From: Paramesorhizobium leguminum
Lineage (GTDB): Bacteria; Pseudomonadota; Alphaproteobacteria; Rhizobiales; Rhizobiaceae
Length of the DNA: 64,000 bases
Direction: 5' to 3'
Assembly: GCF_003217235.1 (NCBI RefSeq)
Contig: NZ_QJTF01000007.1
Span: forward strand, 107,189 to 171,188
The first letter of the stretch is position 1; each line of letters begins with the position of its first letter. The notes under the pieces were generated by a model that was not told the DNA's origin, ran no database searches, and saw only the letters and a program-made list of their open reading frames with translations. The translations under genes and the position numbers were made by a program. This document shows positions 1-7,711 of the stretch, piece by piece.

Positions 1-1384
1 AGATGAACGCAAGCGGCACGAACACGGCGACCAGCACCAGCGCAATCGCGACGATAGGCCCGGAAACCTCGCGCATGGCGCGATAGGTCGCGTCGCGGGG
101 ACTCAAGCCTTCCTCGATGTTTCGCTCCACGTTTTCCACCACCACGATGGCGTCATCGACGACGATGCCGATGGCGAGCACCAGGCCGAAGAGGCTGAGC
201 GCATTGATCGAGAAGCCGAAGACATACATCACCGCAAACGTGCCGATGATGGAGACGGGAACGGCGACGAGCGGGATGATCGAGGCGCGCCATGTCTGCA
301 GGAACAGGATGACGACCAGCACCACCAGCGCGATGGCTTCGAGCAGCGTATGCACGACCGAGTCGATGGAGGCGCGGACGAACTGCGTCGTGTCATAGGC
401 AATCTCGTATTTCATGCCTTCCGGCATGGTCTTCTGCACCTCGTCCATCACCTTCCTGATTTCGTCTGAAATCTGGATGGCGTTGGAGTTCGGCGCCTGG
501 AAGATGCCCAACGCCACCGCCGGCTTGTTGTCGAGGAGGGAGCGCAGCGAATATTCCGACGAGCCCATCTCGATGCGGGCGATATCGCGCAGGCGCGTGA
601 TCTCGCCATTAGCGCCTGTCTTGACGATGATGTTGCCGAAATCTTCGACCGTCTTGAGCCGCCCTTGCGCGTTGACGGAAAGCTGGAAGTCGAGACCGGG
701 AACGCTCGGCGCCGCGCCGATGGCGCCGGCCGCCGCCTGGATGTTTTGTCCGCGCACCGCGTTCGCCACGTCGCTTGCCGAAAGGCCGCGCTCCGCCACC
801 TTCTGCGGATCGAGCCAGACGCGCATGGAATAGTCGCCGCCGCCGAAGATTTGCACCTGGCCGACGCCGTCGATGCGCGCCAGCCGGTCCTTGACGTTCA
901 GCACCGCATAATTGCGCAAGTAGGTGATGTCATAGCGATTGTTCGGCGAAGTCAGGTGCACGACCATGGAGAGGTCGGGCGAGCTTTTCACCGTGGTCAC
1001 GCCGAGACGGCGCACTTCTTCCGGCAACCGGGGTTCCGCCTGGCTGACGCGGTTCTGCACAAGCTGCTGCGCCTTGTCGGGGTCGGTGCCGATCTTGAAG
1101 GTCACGGTCAGCGTCATCAGTCCGTCAGTGGTGCCCTGGCTGGACATGTAGAGCATGCCTTCTACGCCATTGATCGCCTCTTCGATCGGTGTCGCCACCG
1201 TTTCGGCGATAACGCGCGGATTGGCGCCCGGATATTGCGCGCGCACCACGATGGATGGGGGCACCACTTCCGGATATTCGGAGATCGGCAGGGCGCGCAG
1301 GCCAAGCAGGCCCGCTATCAGAATCAGGACCGACAGCACGCCCGCGAAGACGGGCCGGTCCACAAAAAATCTGGATATGTTCAT
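1..1384 (-). CDS. RND multidrug efflux permease (HAE1 family), partial
   Basis: Inner-membrane proton-driven drug pump of an RND tripartite exporter. About 461 N-terminal residues are visible; the rest runs off the left edge. The protein opens MNISRFFVDRPVFAGVLSVL, the usual HAE1 first membrane helix, and continues with ALPISEYPEVVPPSIVV and QYPGANP, both typical of AcrB/MexF-like permeases. Porter-domain sequence follows, then helices 2-4, with IGIVVDDAIVVVENVER near residue 410. It lies 120 bp downstream of the periplasmic adaptor gene on the same strand, so the two form an operon. The start has a GGGAAG Shine-Dalgarno just upstream. It is closest in feel to MexF/BepE/BepG types; the substrate cannot be read from the sequence. 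Confidence 0.93.
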   Translation of the reverse strand, partial: MNISRFFVDRPVFAGVLSVLILIAGLLGLRALPISEYPEVVPPSIVVRAQYPGANPRVIAETVATPIEEAINGVEGMLYMSSQGTTDGLMTLTVTFKIGTDPDKAQQLVQNRVSQAEPRLPEEVRRLGVTTVKSSPDLSMVVHLTSPNNRYDITYLRNYAVLNVKDRLARIDGVGQVQIFGGGDYSMRVWLDPQKVAERGLSASDVANAVRGQNIQAAAGAIGAAPSVPGLDFQLSVNAQGRLKTVEDFGNIIVKTGANGEITRLRDIARIEMGSSEYSLRSLLDNKPAVALGIFQAPNSNAIQISDEIRKVMDEVQKTMPEGMKYEIAYDTTQFVRASIDSVVHTLLEAIALVVLVVILFLQTWRASIIPLVAVPVSIIGTFAVMYVFGFSINALSLFGLVLAIGIVVDDAIVVVENVERNIEEGLSPRDATYRAMREVSGPIVAIALVLVAVFVPLAFI

Positions 1385-1468
1385 GTCACTTCCCTCTGGG
1401 AGTGTGATTTTAGAGCTAGAGAACAGGCTAGCGACGGAAGCTCTCTCCCGTCGCGAACAAGATCATTC

Positions 1469-1495
1469 GAAAAATGGAACGCGGGCTGCGCCCGC
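1469..1495 (-). terminator. intra-operonic hairpin between efflux adaptor and permease
   Basis: Read on the minus strand, GCGGGC-gca-GCCCGC forms a GC-rich stem 9 bp after the adaptor stop codon, followed by a short run of five T. It resembles a weak intrinsic terminator or mRNA-stabilising hairpin that could set the adaptor-to-permease ratio. The T-run is short and offset, so termination would be partial at best. Confidence 0.35.
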
Positions 1496-1504
1496 TTCCG
1501 ATGC

Positions 1505-2716
1505 TTAGCGTTGAGCAGTCGCCAACGGTTGTTCATCCGGCACCATCGCAACCACCTGCGGCTCGACCAGCGCGCCGGGGCGCACCCGCTGCAAGCCGTT
1601 GACAACGACGCGTTCGCCGGCCTCAAGGCCGCTCTTGACGACTCTGAGACCGCCGCTCGCTTCGCCAAGCCGCACCTCGCGATAGGCAATCTTGTTGTCG
1701 GCGCCGACGACGAGGACGAATTTCTTGTCCTGGTCGGTGCCGATTGCCCGCTCGCTGATCATCAGTTGGCGCTCAGGCTTCGGCTCGCCCATCTCGACGC
1801 GGGCGAACTGGCCGGGGATAAGCCGTCCCTCCGCGTTATCGAGCACGGCGCGGACACGCACCGTTCCGCTCGCCGTATCGACCTCGTTGTTGATGAGCTG
1901 CAGGCGCCCTTCGACGACCGCATTCGTACCGGATGTGCCGATCCGCACAGGAATCTGCTCGACGGCAGGCGCTCCGTTCTTGACCGCCGGGAGTTGCGAA
2001 AGCGCGCGCGCCACGAACTCTTCATCGACATTGAAGCTCGCATAGATCGGGTTGACGGAGACCAGCGTCGTCAGGACCGGCGAACCGGACCCCGCCGCGA
2101 CCAGATTGCCCGCCGTGATTTCGAATTTGCCGGCACGGCCCGCGATGGGAGCCCGCACTTGCGTGTAATCGAGATCGAGGCGCGCCGATTGTAGCGCGGC
2201 TTCGGAGGAACGAAGGCTTGCCTCCGCTTCATGCGCCGCGGAGACGCGCTGGTCGAGATCGCTCTGCGAAACGGTGCGCGACGAAACGAGCCTCTGTCCG
2301 CGTTCCAGTTCGAGCCGGGCGAGATCCACCCGCGCGCGCGCGGCCTCGACCTGCGCTTCGGCGCGCGCGACCGCCGCCTCGAAAGGCGCCGGATCGATGG
2401 TGGCGAGCAGGTCGCCCTGCTTCACCAGCGCGCCCTCGCGGAAATGCACCGACTGGATGGCGCCCGCGACGCGCGAGCGAACCTCGACGCGGTCAACTGC
2501 TTCGAGACGGCCGGAGAATTCCTGCCAGATGGTCACCTCGCGCGGCTCCACTACCGCGACCGATACGGGGATGGCCGGGTTGGCGGCTGGCGCGGCCGCA
2601 CTGGTCTCGGCTTGCGCCACATTGGGCAAATTGGCATAGAGCGCCGCGCCGGAAATGGACGCAGCAAGGGCTAGGCCGGCGCTCCAGAGGAGCCGGCGCT
2701 TGGCTAAGTTCTTCAT
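1505..2716 (-). CDS. RND efflux periplasmic adaptor (membrane fusion protein)
   Basis: Periplasmic adaptor linking the RND permease to an outer-membrane channel. 403 residues, usual for the family. Residues 9-28 form a signal or membrane-anchor segment. VEVRSRVAGAIQSVHF begins the first half of the lipoyl domain around residue 80, followed by an alpha-helical hairpin rich in Ala, Glu and Arg (about 110-180). The second lipoyl half is VRAPIAGRAGKFEITAG. The beta-barrel and membrane-proximal domains follow, ending with GERVVVNGLQRVRPG. First gene of the pair with the downstream permease. No regulator gene is adjacent; a TetR-type repressor often sits near such pumps, but none is in the window. 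Confidence 0.93.
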   Translation of the reverse strand: MKNLAKRRLLWSAGLALAASISGAALYANLPNVAQAETSAAAPAANPAIPVSVAVVEPREVTIWQEFSGRLEAVDRVEVRSRVAGAIQSVHFREGALVKQGDLLATIDPAPFEAAVARAEAQVEAARARVDLARLELERGQRLVSSRTVSQSDLDQRVSAAHEAEASLRSSEAALQSARLDLDYTQVRAPIAGRAGKFEITAGNLVAAGSGSPVLTTLVSVNPIYASFNVDEEFVARALSQLPAVKNGAPAVEQIPVRIGTSGTNAVVEGRLQLINNEVDTASGTVRVRAVLDNAEGRLIPGQFARVEMGEPKPERQLMISERAIGTDQDKKFVLVVGADNKIAYREVRLGEASGGLRVVKSGLEAGERVVVNGLQRVRPGALVEPQVVAMVPDEQPLATAQR

Positions 2717-2777
2717 AGATGATCTCCGTGAATGGCGTATGACGCCAGCAGTTAAAAATCGTGGTTCAGCTTGGGAT

Positions 2778-2797
2778 AGAGCGGTTAAGACCGCTCT
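2778..2797. repeat. small perfect hairpin AGAGCGGT/ACCGCTCT
   Basis: AGAGCGGT-taag-ACCGCTCT, an 8-bp perfect inverted repeat followed by AACTCTTTGTTTTT. It sits between the efflux adaptor start and the hydrolase stop. The T-rich tail makes it terminator-like on the plus strand. The AGAGCG core recurs at other repeat borders in the window (around 11700, 20350 and 20560). Confidence 0.5.
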
Positions 2798-2810
2798 AAC
2801 TCTTTGTTTT

Positions 2811-2860
2811 TACGCAAATCCGGACGGAAAGCCGCTTCGCACTTTTCCTGGATTTGCTTA
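2811..2860. repeat. interspersed palindromic repeat (GCAAATCC...GGATTTGC)
   Basis: GCAAATCC at 2814-2821 pairs with GGATTTGC at 2850-2857 around a GGACGGAAA/ACTTTTCC-rich core. The form matches small palindromes scattered through Brucella/Ochrobactrum-like genomes. It overlaps the last three bases of the hydrolase gene, so that stop codon is embedded in the repeat. Confidence 0.55.
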
Positions 2861-3661
2861 GTGGGGGAGGGCTCCCGTCTCCTGGAAAAACTCCTTGAAA
2901 AAGCCGCATACAGTCTCCCCCCAAGCCGGCTTGGCGCCCGAGCAATCGCTATAGGCGCCGGGCCATCCGGTTTTGCCGGTCAATACATGATCCTGAACCA
3001 TGACGCCGGCCTCCCGCAGGCGTCGTGCATAGTTCAGGCTTTCGTCGCGCATCGGATCGTCCTGCGCCGTCAGCACCAATGCGGGCGCGACACCGGCAAG
3101 ACGCATCGAATATCCCGGCGCCGCATATGGGTGACACGCGCCGAAACCGAGATAATGGTTCCAGCCATCCGCCCAGCGGCAATTCATCTCGCCCGCCTGC
3201 GCCTTGCGGAACGAGCCAGTCGCCACGCTCGGATCGAGCATCGGCGAAAGCAGGATCTGCCCTTGCAGGGCGCCCAGATGCACGTCACGCGCCTTCAGCG
3301 CCAGCCCGGCGGCGAGATTGCCGCCCGCTTCCTCGCCCGCGACGAAGAGCGAGGATTTCTTGGCCGCGAAGTCGCCGCGTTCCTTGCACAGGCATCCGAG
3401 AAGCCCGTATGCGAACTGGAGCGCCGCCGGGAATGGCTCTTTGGCAGCCATGGAATAATCCGCCGCCACCACCACCGCGCCCGCATCGGCCAGAAGCGAC
3501 GCCACCAGCTCTCCGCATTTCGCCGAGCCGTCAAGAAACGCGCCGCCATGCAGATGCAGCACCAGCGGCGGCGTCTTCGCGAGGTCTTCCCCACGATAGA
3601 TGCGCACCGGCACCGGCCCGGCGCTGCTATCCAGCATCTGCTCTGTCCAGTTCGCTCCCAT
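2858..3661 (-). CDS. alpha/beta-hydrolase-fold protein (HSL-like), nucleophile missing
   Basis: Hormone-sensitive-lipase-like fold, 267 residues from the start used here. The oxyanion motif HLHGG is intact at 36-40, and the usual acid is present in QDDP (about 201-202). The nucleophile elbow, normally G-D-S-A-G-G, reads G-E-E-A-G-G at 109-114, so residue 111 is Glu instead of Ser. The C-terminal region that should carry the catalytic His reads GKTGWPGAY with no His. By family knowledge this should not be an active esterase; a scaffold or ligand-binding role is inference. The start at 3661 has GGAG 10 nt upstream and is preferred over 3703. Divergent from a LysR regulator, a typical regulator-target arrangement. 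Confidence 0.8.
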   Translation of the reverse strand: MGANWTEQMLDSSAGPVPVRIYRGEDLAKTPPLVLHLHGGAFLDGSAKCGELVASLLADAGAVVVAADYSMAAKEPFPAALQFAYGLLGCLCKERGDFAAKKSSLFVAGEEAGGNLAAGLALKARDVHLGALQGQILLSPMLDPSVATGSFRKAQAGEMNCRWADGWNHYLGFGACHPYAAPGYSMRLAGVAPALVLTAQDDPMRDESLNYARRLREAGVMVQDHVLTGKTGWPGAYSDCSGAKPAWGETVCGFFKEFFQETGALPH

Positions 3662-3740
3662 ATGCTTCAATCTCCGCCTTCGTTGGCCACAATCCGGCGT
3701 CACGAAGGCATTTGGTTGACTTACCTATGTCACAGCCCTC

Positions 3741-3758
3741 CTGACACCATTTTGTCAG
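3741..3758. promoter_or_regulatory. candidate LysR operator in divergent intergenic region
   Basis: CTGACA-ccattt-TGTCAG is a perfect 6-bp inverted repeat with a 6-nt spacer. It lies in the 224-bp gap between the hydrolase-like gene and the divergent lysR-type gene, where such regulators normally bind. No experimental support. Confidence 0.4.
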
Positions 3759-3885
3759 TAGGAATGCTGCACGGCACAATGTGTCTCTAAGATGGTATTG
3801 TTTTGCGCCGGAAAAAATCCCAACTACGCCACAACACTGTTTCCGTGGGTGAATAATCCTGCATTGCTGGAAAGGGGGATAGGGG

Positions 3886-4788
3886 ATGGATCAACTGGCT
3901 GCCATGCGCGCCTTCGTCCGCGTGGTCGAGGCGGGCAATTTCTCGCGTGCGTCCGAATCGCTGGCTATGCCGAAGGCGACCGTCACCAAGCTTATCCAGA
4001 GCCTGGAAGCGCATTTGCGCACCAAGCTTTTGAACCGGACGACGCGCCGCGTGCTGGTGACGCATGATGGCGCGCTCTATTATGACCGCGCGCTCAGGCT
4101 TCTGGCCGATCTGGAAGAACTGGACGGCAGCATGGCCACCGCGCAAGGAACGCCGCAGGGGCGCGTCCGGGTCGAGATATCGGGCGCGTTGGCAAATCTC
4201 ATTCTCATTCCGGCCTTGTGGGATTTCAAGGAGCGATATCCCGGCATCCGCATCGATCTTGGCGTCTCCGACCGGCCCGTCGATATTCTGGCGGAGAACG
4301 TCGATTGCGCGATCCGCATCGGCGATCTTACCGACCAGTCGCTGATTGCCCGGCGCATCGCGCAACTGCATTTCATCACCTGCGCGGCTCCCTCCTATCT
4401 CAAGAAACTGGGCGAGCCCGGTCATCCGAGCGAGCTGGAGCCCAATCACTATGTGGTGGGTTATTTCCGCGCCCAGACGGGGCAGCAACTGCCGATGGAA
4501 TTCGAGCGCGACGGCGAAAAGCTGGAGGTGCTTGGACGCTATCTCATCGCCGTCAACGAGGCGATCAGCTATCTCGCCGCCGCCGAATCCGGAATGGGCA
4601 TTGTCCAGATCCCGCGCCTGATGGCGGAAAAGCCGTTTCGCGACGGAACATTGCAGCCGATTCTGCCCGACTGGAAGACGGAACCGATGCCGATCTTCGT
4701 CGTCTTCCCGCCAAACCGGCACTTGAGCAGCAAGGTCCGGGCCTTTGTTGACTGGGCAGCGGATTTGTTTGGGAAGGCGGGGCTTTAG
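3886..4788 (+). CDS. LysR-family transcriptional regulator
   Basis: 300-residue DNA-binding regulator. The N-terminal winged HTH (residues 1-60) has the familiar MDQLAAMRAFVRVVEAGNFSRAS and the recognition-helix stretch PKATVTKLIQSLEAHL. The substrate-binding domain covers about 90-295. The sequence style (LNRTTRRVLVTHDG, YYDRALRLLADLEEL) fits the CrgA/AaeR-like branch, whose effectors vary. It is divergent from the hydrolase-like gene and presumably controls it and itself. Its stop overlaps the convergent antitoxin stop by 3-4 bases. A GGGGGATAGGGG tract precedes the ATG and gives a strong ribosome-binding site. Confidence 0.92.
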   Translation: MDQLAAMRAFVRVVEAGNFSRASESLAMPKATVTKLIQSLEAHLRTKLLNRTTRRVLVTHDGALYYDRALRLLADLEELDGSMATAQGTPQGRVRVEISGALANLILIPALWDFKERYPGIRIDLGVSDRPVDILAENVDCAIRIGDLTDQSLIARRIAQLHFITCAAPSYLKKLGEPGHPSELEPNHYVVGYFRAQTGQQLPMEFERDGEKLEVLGRYLIAVNEAISYLAAAESGMGIVQIPRLMAEKPFRDGTLQPILPDWKTEPMPIFVVFPPNRHLSSKVRAFVDWAADLFGKAGL

Positions 4789-5102
4789 GCTATAGCCTGC
4801 AATCCTTTTTTCTGAACAACAGTCAGCAATTTCAGCGCTGGTCCACCGGGCTTCTTGACGCCCCTCTCCCAATCCGACACCAAACCCTTGCTGACATTGA
4901 GATAACGGGCAAAGACTGGCTGCGACAGGTGCTCACGCTCGCGTATAGCGCGGATTTCCTCCGGCGCTAGAGTTTCGACGGTCGTCAGGCACGCCTCGTC
5001 GAACTCGCGCATGGTCTGCTTGTCGATAGCACCAATCTCAAACATGCCCTCCATGGTCTCATGGATTGAGGCCATTATCTCGCTTTTATATGTCTTCGCC
5101 AT
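4785..5102 (-). CDS. TA module 1: XRE/NadS-type antitoxin
   Basis: 105-residue antitoxin with a C-terminal Cro/C1-type HTH (LSQPVFARYLNVSKGLVSDWERGVKKPGG) and an N-terminal segment that probably contacts the toxin. This is the NadS/HigA-like family paired with RelE/HigB2-type toxins. The ATG at 5102 is chosen because GGAGGT lies 8 nt upstream; a GTG at 5108 would be too close to it. The gene overlaps the 3' end of the upstream toxin by 17 bp, so translation is coupled. Toxin-first order is typical of HigBA-like systems. The convergent lysR stop overlaps the antitoxin stop. Confidence 0.87.
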   Translation of the reverse strand: MAKTYKSEIMASIHETMEGMFEIGAIDKQTMREFDEACLTTVETLAPEEIRAIREREHLSQPVFARYLNVSKGLVSDWERGVKKPGGPALKLLTVVQKKGLQAIA

Positions 5103-5469
5103 CGTCACTTACCTCCGAGAAGTATCCTCTCGTTACCATCTCTGCTATTTGCGTGTCGGACAGCGCAAGCACATCCTTTGCCATCTTTTTGAAATGGGTT
5201 TCTTCTTCTCTGTCGATATTCTCGCGCTCGTTCTTTGCAAAACCGAAAACGAAAAATGCTCGCTGCTCTTGCCGATACAAAATAATCGTGCGGTAACCAC
5301 CTGACTTGCCCTGACCTGGACGTGCAACCCGTTGCTTGAGAACGCCCCCGCCAAGATCAGCGTCAATCAAGCCCTTTTCAACACGGGCAACCGCTTCACA
5401 AAGCGCTGCGTCACTTATCTGTTCTTTTCGTGCGAATTTCTGGAACCATGTGTTTTTAAAGATTCGCAC
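5086..5469 (-). CDS. TA module 1: RelE/HigB2-type toxin
   Basis: 127-residue mRNA-interferase-like toxin. Diagnostic stretches are KGLIDADLGGGVLKQRVARPGQGKSGGYRTII and AFFVFGFAKNERENI, as in the RelE/HigB2 branch. It starts with GTG, supported by GAGG 6 nt upstream; no better ATG exists. It forms an operon with the overlapping XRE antitoxin downstream. The expected function is ribosome-dependent mRNA cleavage, neutralised and autoregulated with the antitoxin. Confidence 0.87.
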   Translation of the reverse strand: MRIFKNTWFQKFARKEQISDAALCEAVARVEKGLIDADLGGGVLKQRVARPGQGKSGGYRTIILYRQEQRAFFVFGFAKNERENIDREEETHFKKMAKDVLALSDTQIAEMVTRGYFSEVSDDGEDI

Positions 5470-5551
5470 AAGCCGCCTCGATGGTGAGTTTTATAGATAT
5501 AACACATAGTGCCATATTTCAAGGACTTCATCCACCACGGTGGACCCGGCA

Positions 5552-6511
5552 CTACCTCACCCTCAACCCCGGCGCCGGGCGCTCCCCCAGTACCTCATGA
5601 CGGAAGCGGTAGAGGGCAGCGGGGCGACCACGAATCTGGGTGAGCGTCGCGCCGGTCGGCTCCACCAGATTGCTGCTTTCCACCAGACGGCGAAAATTCT
5701 GCTTGTGCAAATGGCGACCGGAAATCGCCTCCACCATGTCCTGAAGCGCGGTCAGCGTGAAGGAGGCGGGCATCAATTCGAAGATGACCGGGCGGTATTT
5801 CAACTTGCCGCGCAGCCGCGCAATCGCCGTGGCAAGAATCCGCCGGTGATCGAAGGCCATGGGGCGGCCGAGCGGGACGGGCGGGGGACAGGGCGCATTG
5901 CCGTCATTATAGGCTTCCTCGACCAGCCCTGCCTCGTAGAGAAGCTCATAGCGTTCCAGTACGCGCTCCTCATCCCAGGAAATGCCGTCGAGGCCAAAGG
6001 CCAGTTTCAGCCGCGTCAGGCGCGGGAGAAGGCGTTGGGCTTGCAGTTCCCCATGCTTTTCCGCCGCCCAGCGCTTGAGCGCGGGTAGGATAGTCTCGTC
6101 GATAAAGGCAGGCTTGCCGCCGCGCCAGTCCTCCCATGGCAGGAAAGAATACCACTTGCGCCAGTGCCCCGTCTGCGCGGCGGCGCTTCCATCCTCGGCG
6201 ATAGCGGCGCGGGTAAGCGCGAGATACCCCACCGAGACGACATGAGATCCATCTTGCGTCGAAATCTTGTGCCGGCCCCTGTCGCCGAAGGTGTAAAGCT
6301 GTTCCACATAACCCAGCTTCAACCGCGTCTGTTCGCTCACCGAAGCGCGGAGGCCCGTTTCGAGCGTGCGGTGGGCGAGGGGATCGAACGGGCCGAAGGG
6401 AAGCCCATCAAGCGCCGAGCCTGGCGCGCAAAGGATCAACGGCTCGTTCTCCATCACCGCGACGATGGCCGCAGAGAGACCGATTTCGACGGCGGTGGCG
6501 GCGGGGGGCAT
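5552..6511 (-). CDS. NadQ-like NAD biosynthesis regulator (COG4111 type)
   Basis: 319 residues. The N-terminal half is NUDIX-like (VEIGLSAAIVAVMENEPLILC through YEQLYTF-type sequence) without a complete catalytic NUDIX box. The C-terminal part looks like a winged helix (FELMPASFTLTALQDMVEAISGRHLHKQNFRRLV). This layout matches the NadQ/COG4111 proteins predicted to control NAD synthesis genes in alphaproteobacteria. No nad gene is in the window, so the target is not visible. Downstream of a phosphatase, HD-hydrolase and ygfZ cluster on the same strand with a 73-bp gap. The start at 6511 lacks a clear ribosome-binding site. Confidence 0.62.
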   Translation of the reverse strand: MPPAATAVEIGLSAAIVAVMENEPLILCAPGSALDGLPFGPFDPLAHRTLETGLRASVSEQTRLKLGYVEQLYTFGDRGRHKISTQDGSHVVSVGYLALTRAAIAEDGSAAAQTGHWRKWYSFLPWEDWRGGKPAFIDETILPALKRWAAEKHGELQAQRLLPRLTRLKLAFGLDGISWDEERVLERYELLYEAGLVEEAYNDGNAPCPPPVPLGRPMAFDHRRILATAIARLRGKLKYRPVIFELMPASFTLTALQDMVEAISGRHLHKQNFRRLVESSNLVEPTGATLTQIRGRPAALYRFRHEVLGERPAPGLRVR

Positions 6512-6584
6512 TAGAGCGGCTCCCGTTTTGAGGAAGGCGCCTGTTTCTCAGTGTGAAGGCGATTCCGGATAAACATGAGCCGCC

Positions 6585-7100
6585 CTAAACCTCCAGCGGC
6601 AAAACAAACGGCACGCCCTCAAACGCATCCGCGCCCCGGCCAATCGCATTCACCGCATCCACCATGCGCCCGCCACGCCCAAGCATATCGTCGGCAAGCC
6701 GCACCAGCCGGATGTTCGGCGTGGCCGATGGCGAGCGCTCGCGCAAAAGCGTGGCGAGTTTTGCCGCGTCGATATCCGGATTGAGCGCGCATGCCACGAC
6801 ATAGGCCGCGGCGGTCGAGCGCGAAATGCCGGCGAAGCAATGGATGAGCAGCGGCGCCTCGCGGTCCCAGCCGCTGGCGAAGCCGATCAGCTTTTCCACA
6901 TGCTGCGCCGAGGGTGGCGTCATTCCCGGCATGTCTTCGACAATGTCGTTGAAGCCCAGGAAGAGATGCCGGTCGGGGACGATGCAGTCCGGCCGGTCGA
7001 TCAGTGTGCCGATGTTGAGCAACGTCACCATGTCGCGCGGACGGTGCATCAGCGCGGTTTCGGCGAGACGCGAGAGCGGGGAGACGACGATATCAGGCAT
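6585..7100 (-). CDS. tyrosine/dual-specificity-type protein phosphatase
   Basis: 171 residues. The signature HCFAGISRST (residues about 87-96) is the complete HCX5R(S/T) loop of cysteine phosphatases, and the general-acid Asp probably lies in FNDIVEDMPGM. Rhizobial relatives are annotated only as tyrosine phosphatase family proteins; the substrate is unknown. It begins 2 bp after the HD-hydrolase stop, so it is co-transcribed with the HD gene and ygfZ. Confidence 0.8.
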   Translation of the reverse strand: MPDIVVSPLSRLAETALMHRPRDMVTLLNIGTLIDRPDCIVPDRHLFLGFNDIVEDMPGMTPPSAQHVEKLIGFASGWDREAPLLIHCFAGISRSTAAAYVVACALNPDIDAAKLATLLRERSPSATPNIRLVRLADDMLGRGGRMVDAVNAIGRGADAFEGVPFVLPLEV

Positions 7101-7102
7101 CG

Positions 7103-7711
7103 CTAGACCTTTCCGTTGCGCGCGGCGTCGAGCGCGAAAAACCGGGCGAGGAAATCCTGCTGCACCTCTTGCGTCGCTCGAGGAGTCAAATCCAGCCCTT
7201 CTGGCGCGATCCCCCGTGGCCGCCCGAAATAGCGCACCGCTTCGGTTTGTGAAAAGCCCGCAAGCCGTGTCGCCTCGAAGAAGGCAGCGATACGGTCCGC
7301 GCGCTTGACCTGCGTTTTCAGCATTTCCGTCATCGCTGATGGCAGTGAGAACCGCAAGTGAATGGCCACCTGCAGCCGTGTCTCCACCGCCTTGTAGTCC
7401 CCGCCAACAGCGGTCTTGAACGGCGAGATCATGTCGCCGATGACATATTCCGGCGCATCATGAAGCAGCGCGATCATGAGGCTTTCGGGCGAAGCCTCCG
7501 GCACGATGCGGATAAAAATCTGCTCCACCAGCAGTGAATGCTGCGCCACCGAGAAGGCGTGGTCCCCGGCGGTCTGGCCGTTCCAGCGCGCTACCCGCGC
7601 CAGGCCATGGGCGATGTCGGATATCTCCACATCGAGCGGCGACGGGTCGAGCAGGTCGAGCCTGCGCCCCGATAGCATCCGTTGCCATGCCCGCGTCTTG
7701 TCCCCGGCCAT
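7103..7711 (-). CDS. HD-domain nucleotidase/phosphohydrolase (YfbR-like)
   Basis: 202 residues. The HD-fold metal ligands are visible: RWNGQT...DHAFSVAQHS followed by LLHDAPEYVIGD, the H...HD pattern seen in 5'-deoxynucleotidases such as YfbR. The real start is at 7711, where the ATG shares one base with the ygfZ TGA; an apparent longer frame upstream only shadows ygfZ. Coupling to ygfZ and the phosphatase suggests one operon. The substrate is likely a nucleoside monophosphate (inference). Confidence 0.82.
   Translation of the reverse strand: MAGDKTRAWQRMLSGRRLDLLDPSPLDVEISDIAHGLARVARWNGQTAGDHAFSVAQHSLLVEQIFIRIVPEASPESLMIALLHDAPEYVIGDMISPFKTAVGGDYKAVETRLQVAIHLRFSLPSAMTEMLKTQVKRADRIAAFFEATRLAGFSQTEAVRYFGRPRGIAPEGLDLTPRATQEVQQDFLARFFALDAARNGKV

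Noticed and set aside
665..2194. Long plus-strand open frame (509 codons) opposite the efflux genes
   Set aside because: It is the antisense shadow of the RND permease and adaptor. The product is Arg/His-rich and has no family resemblance.
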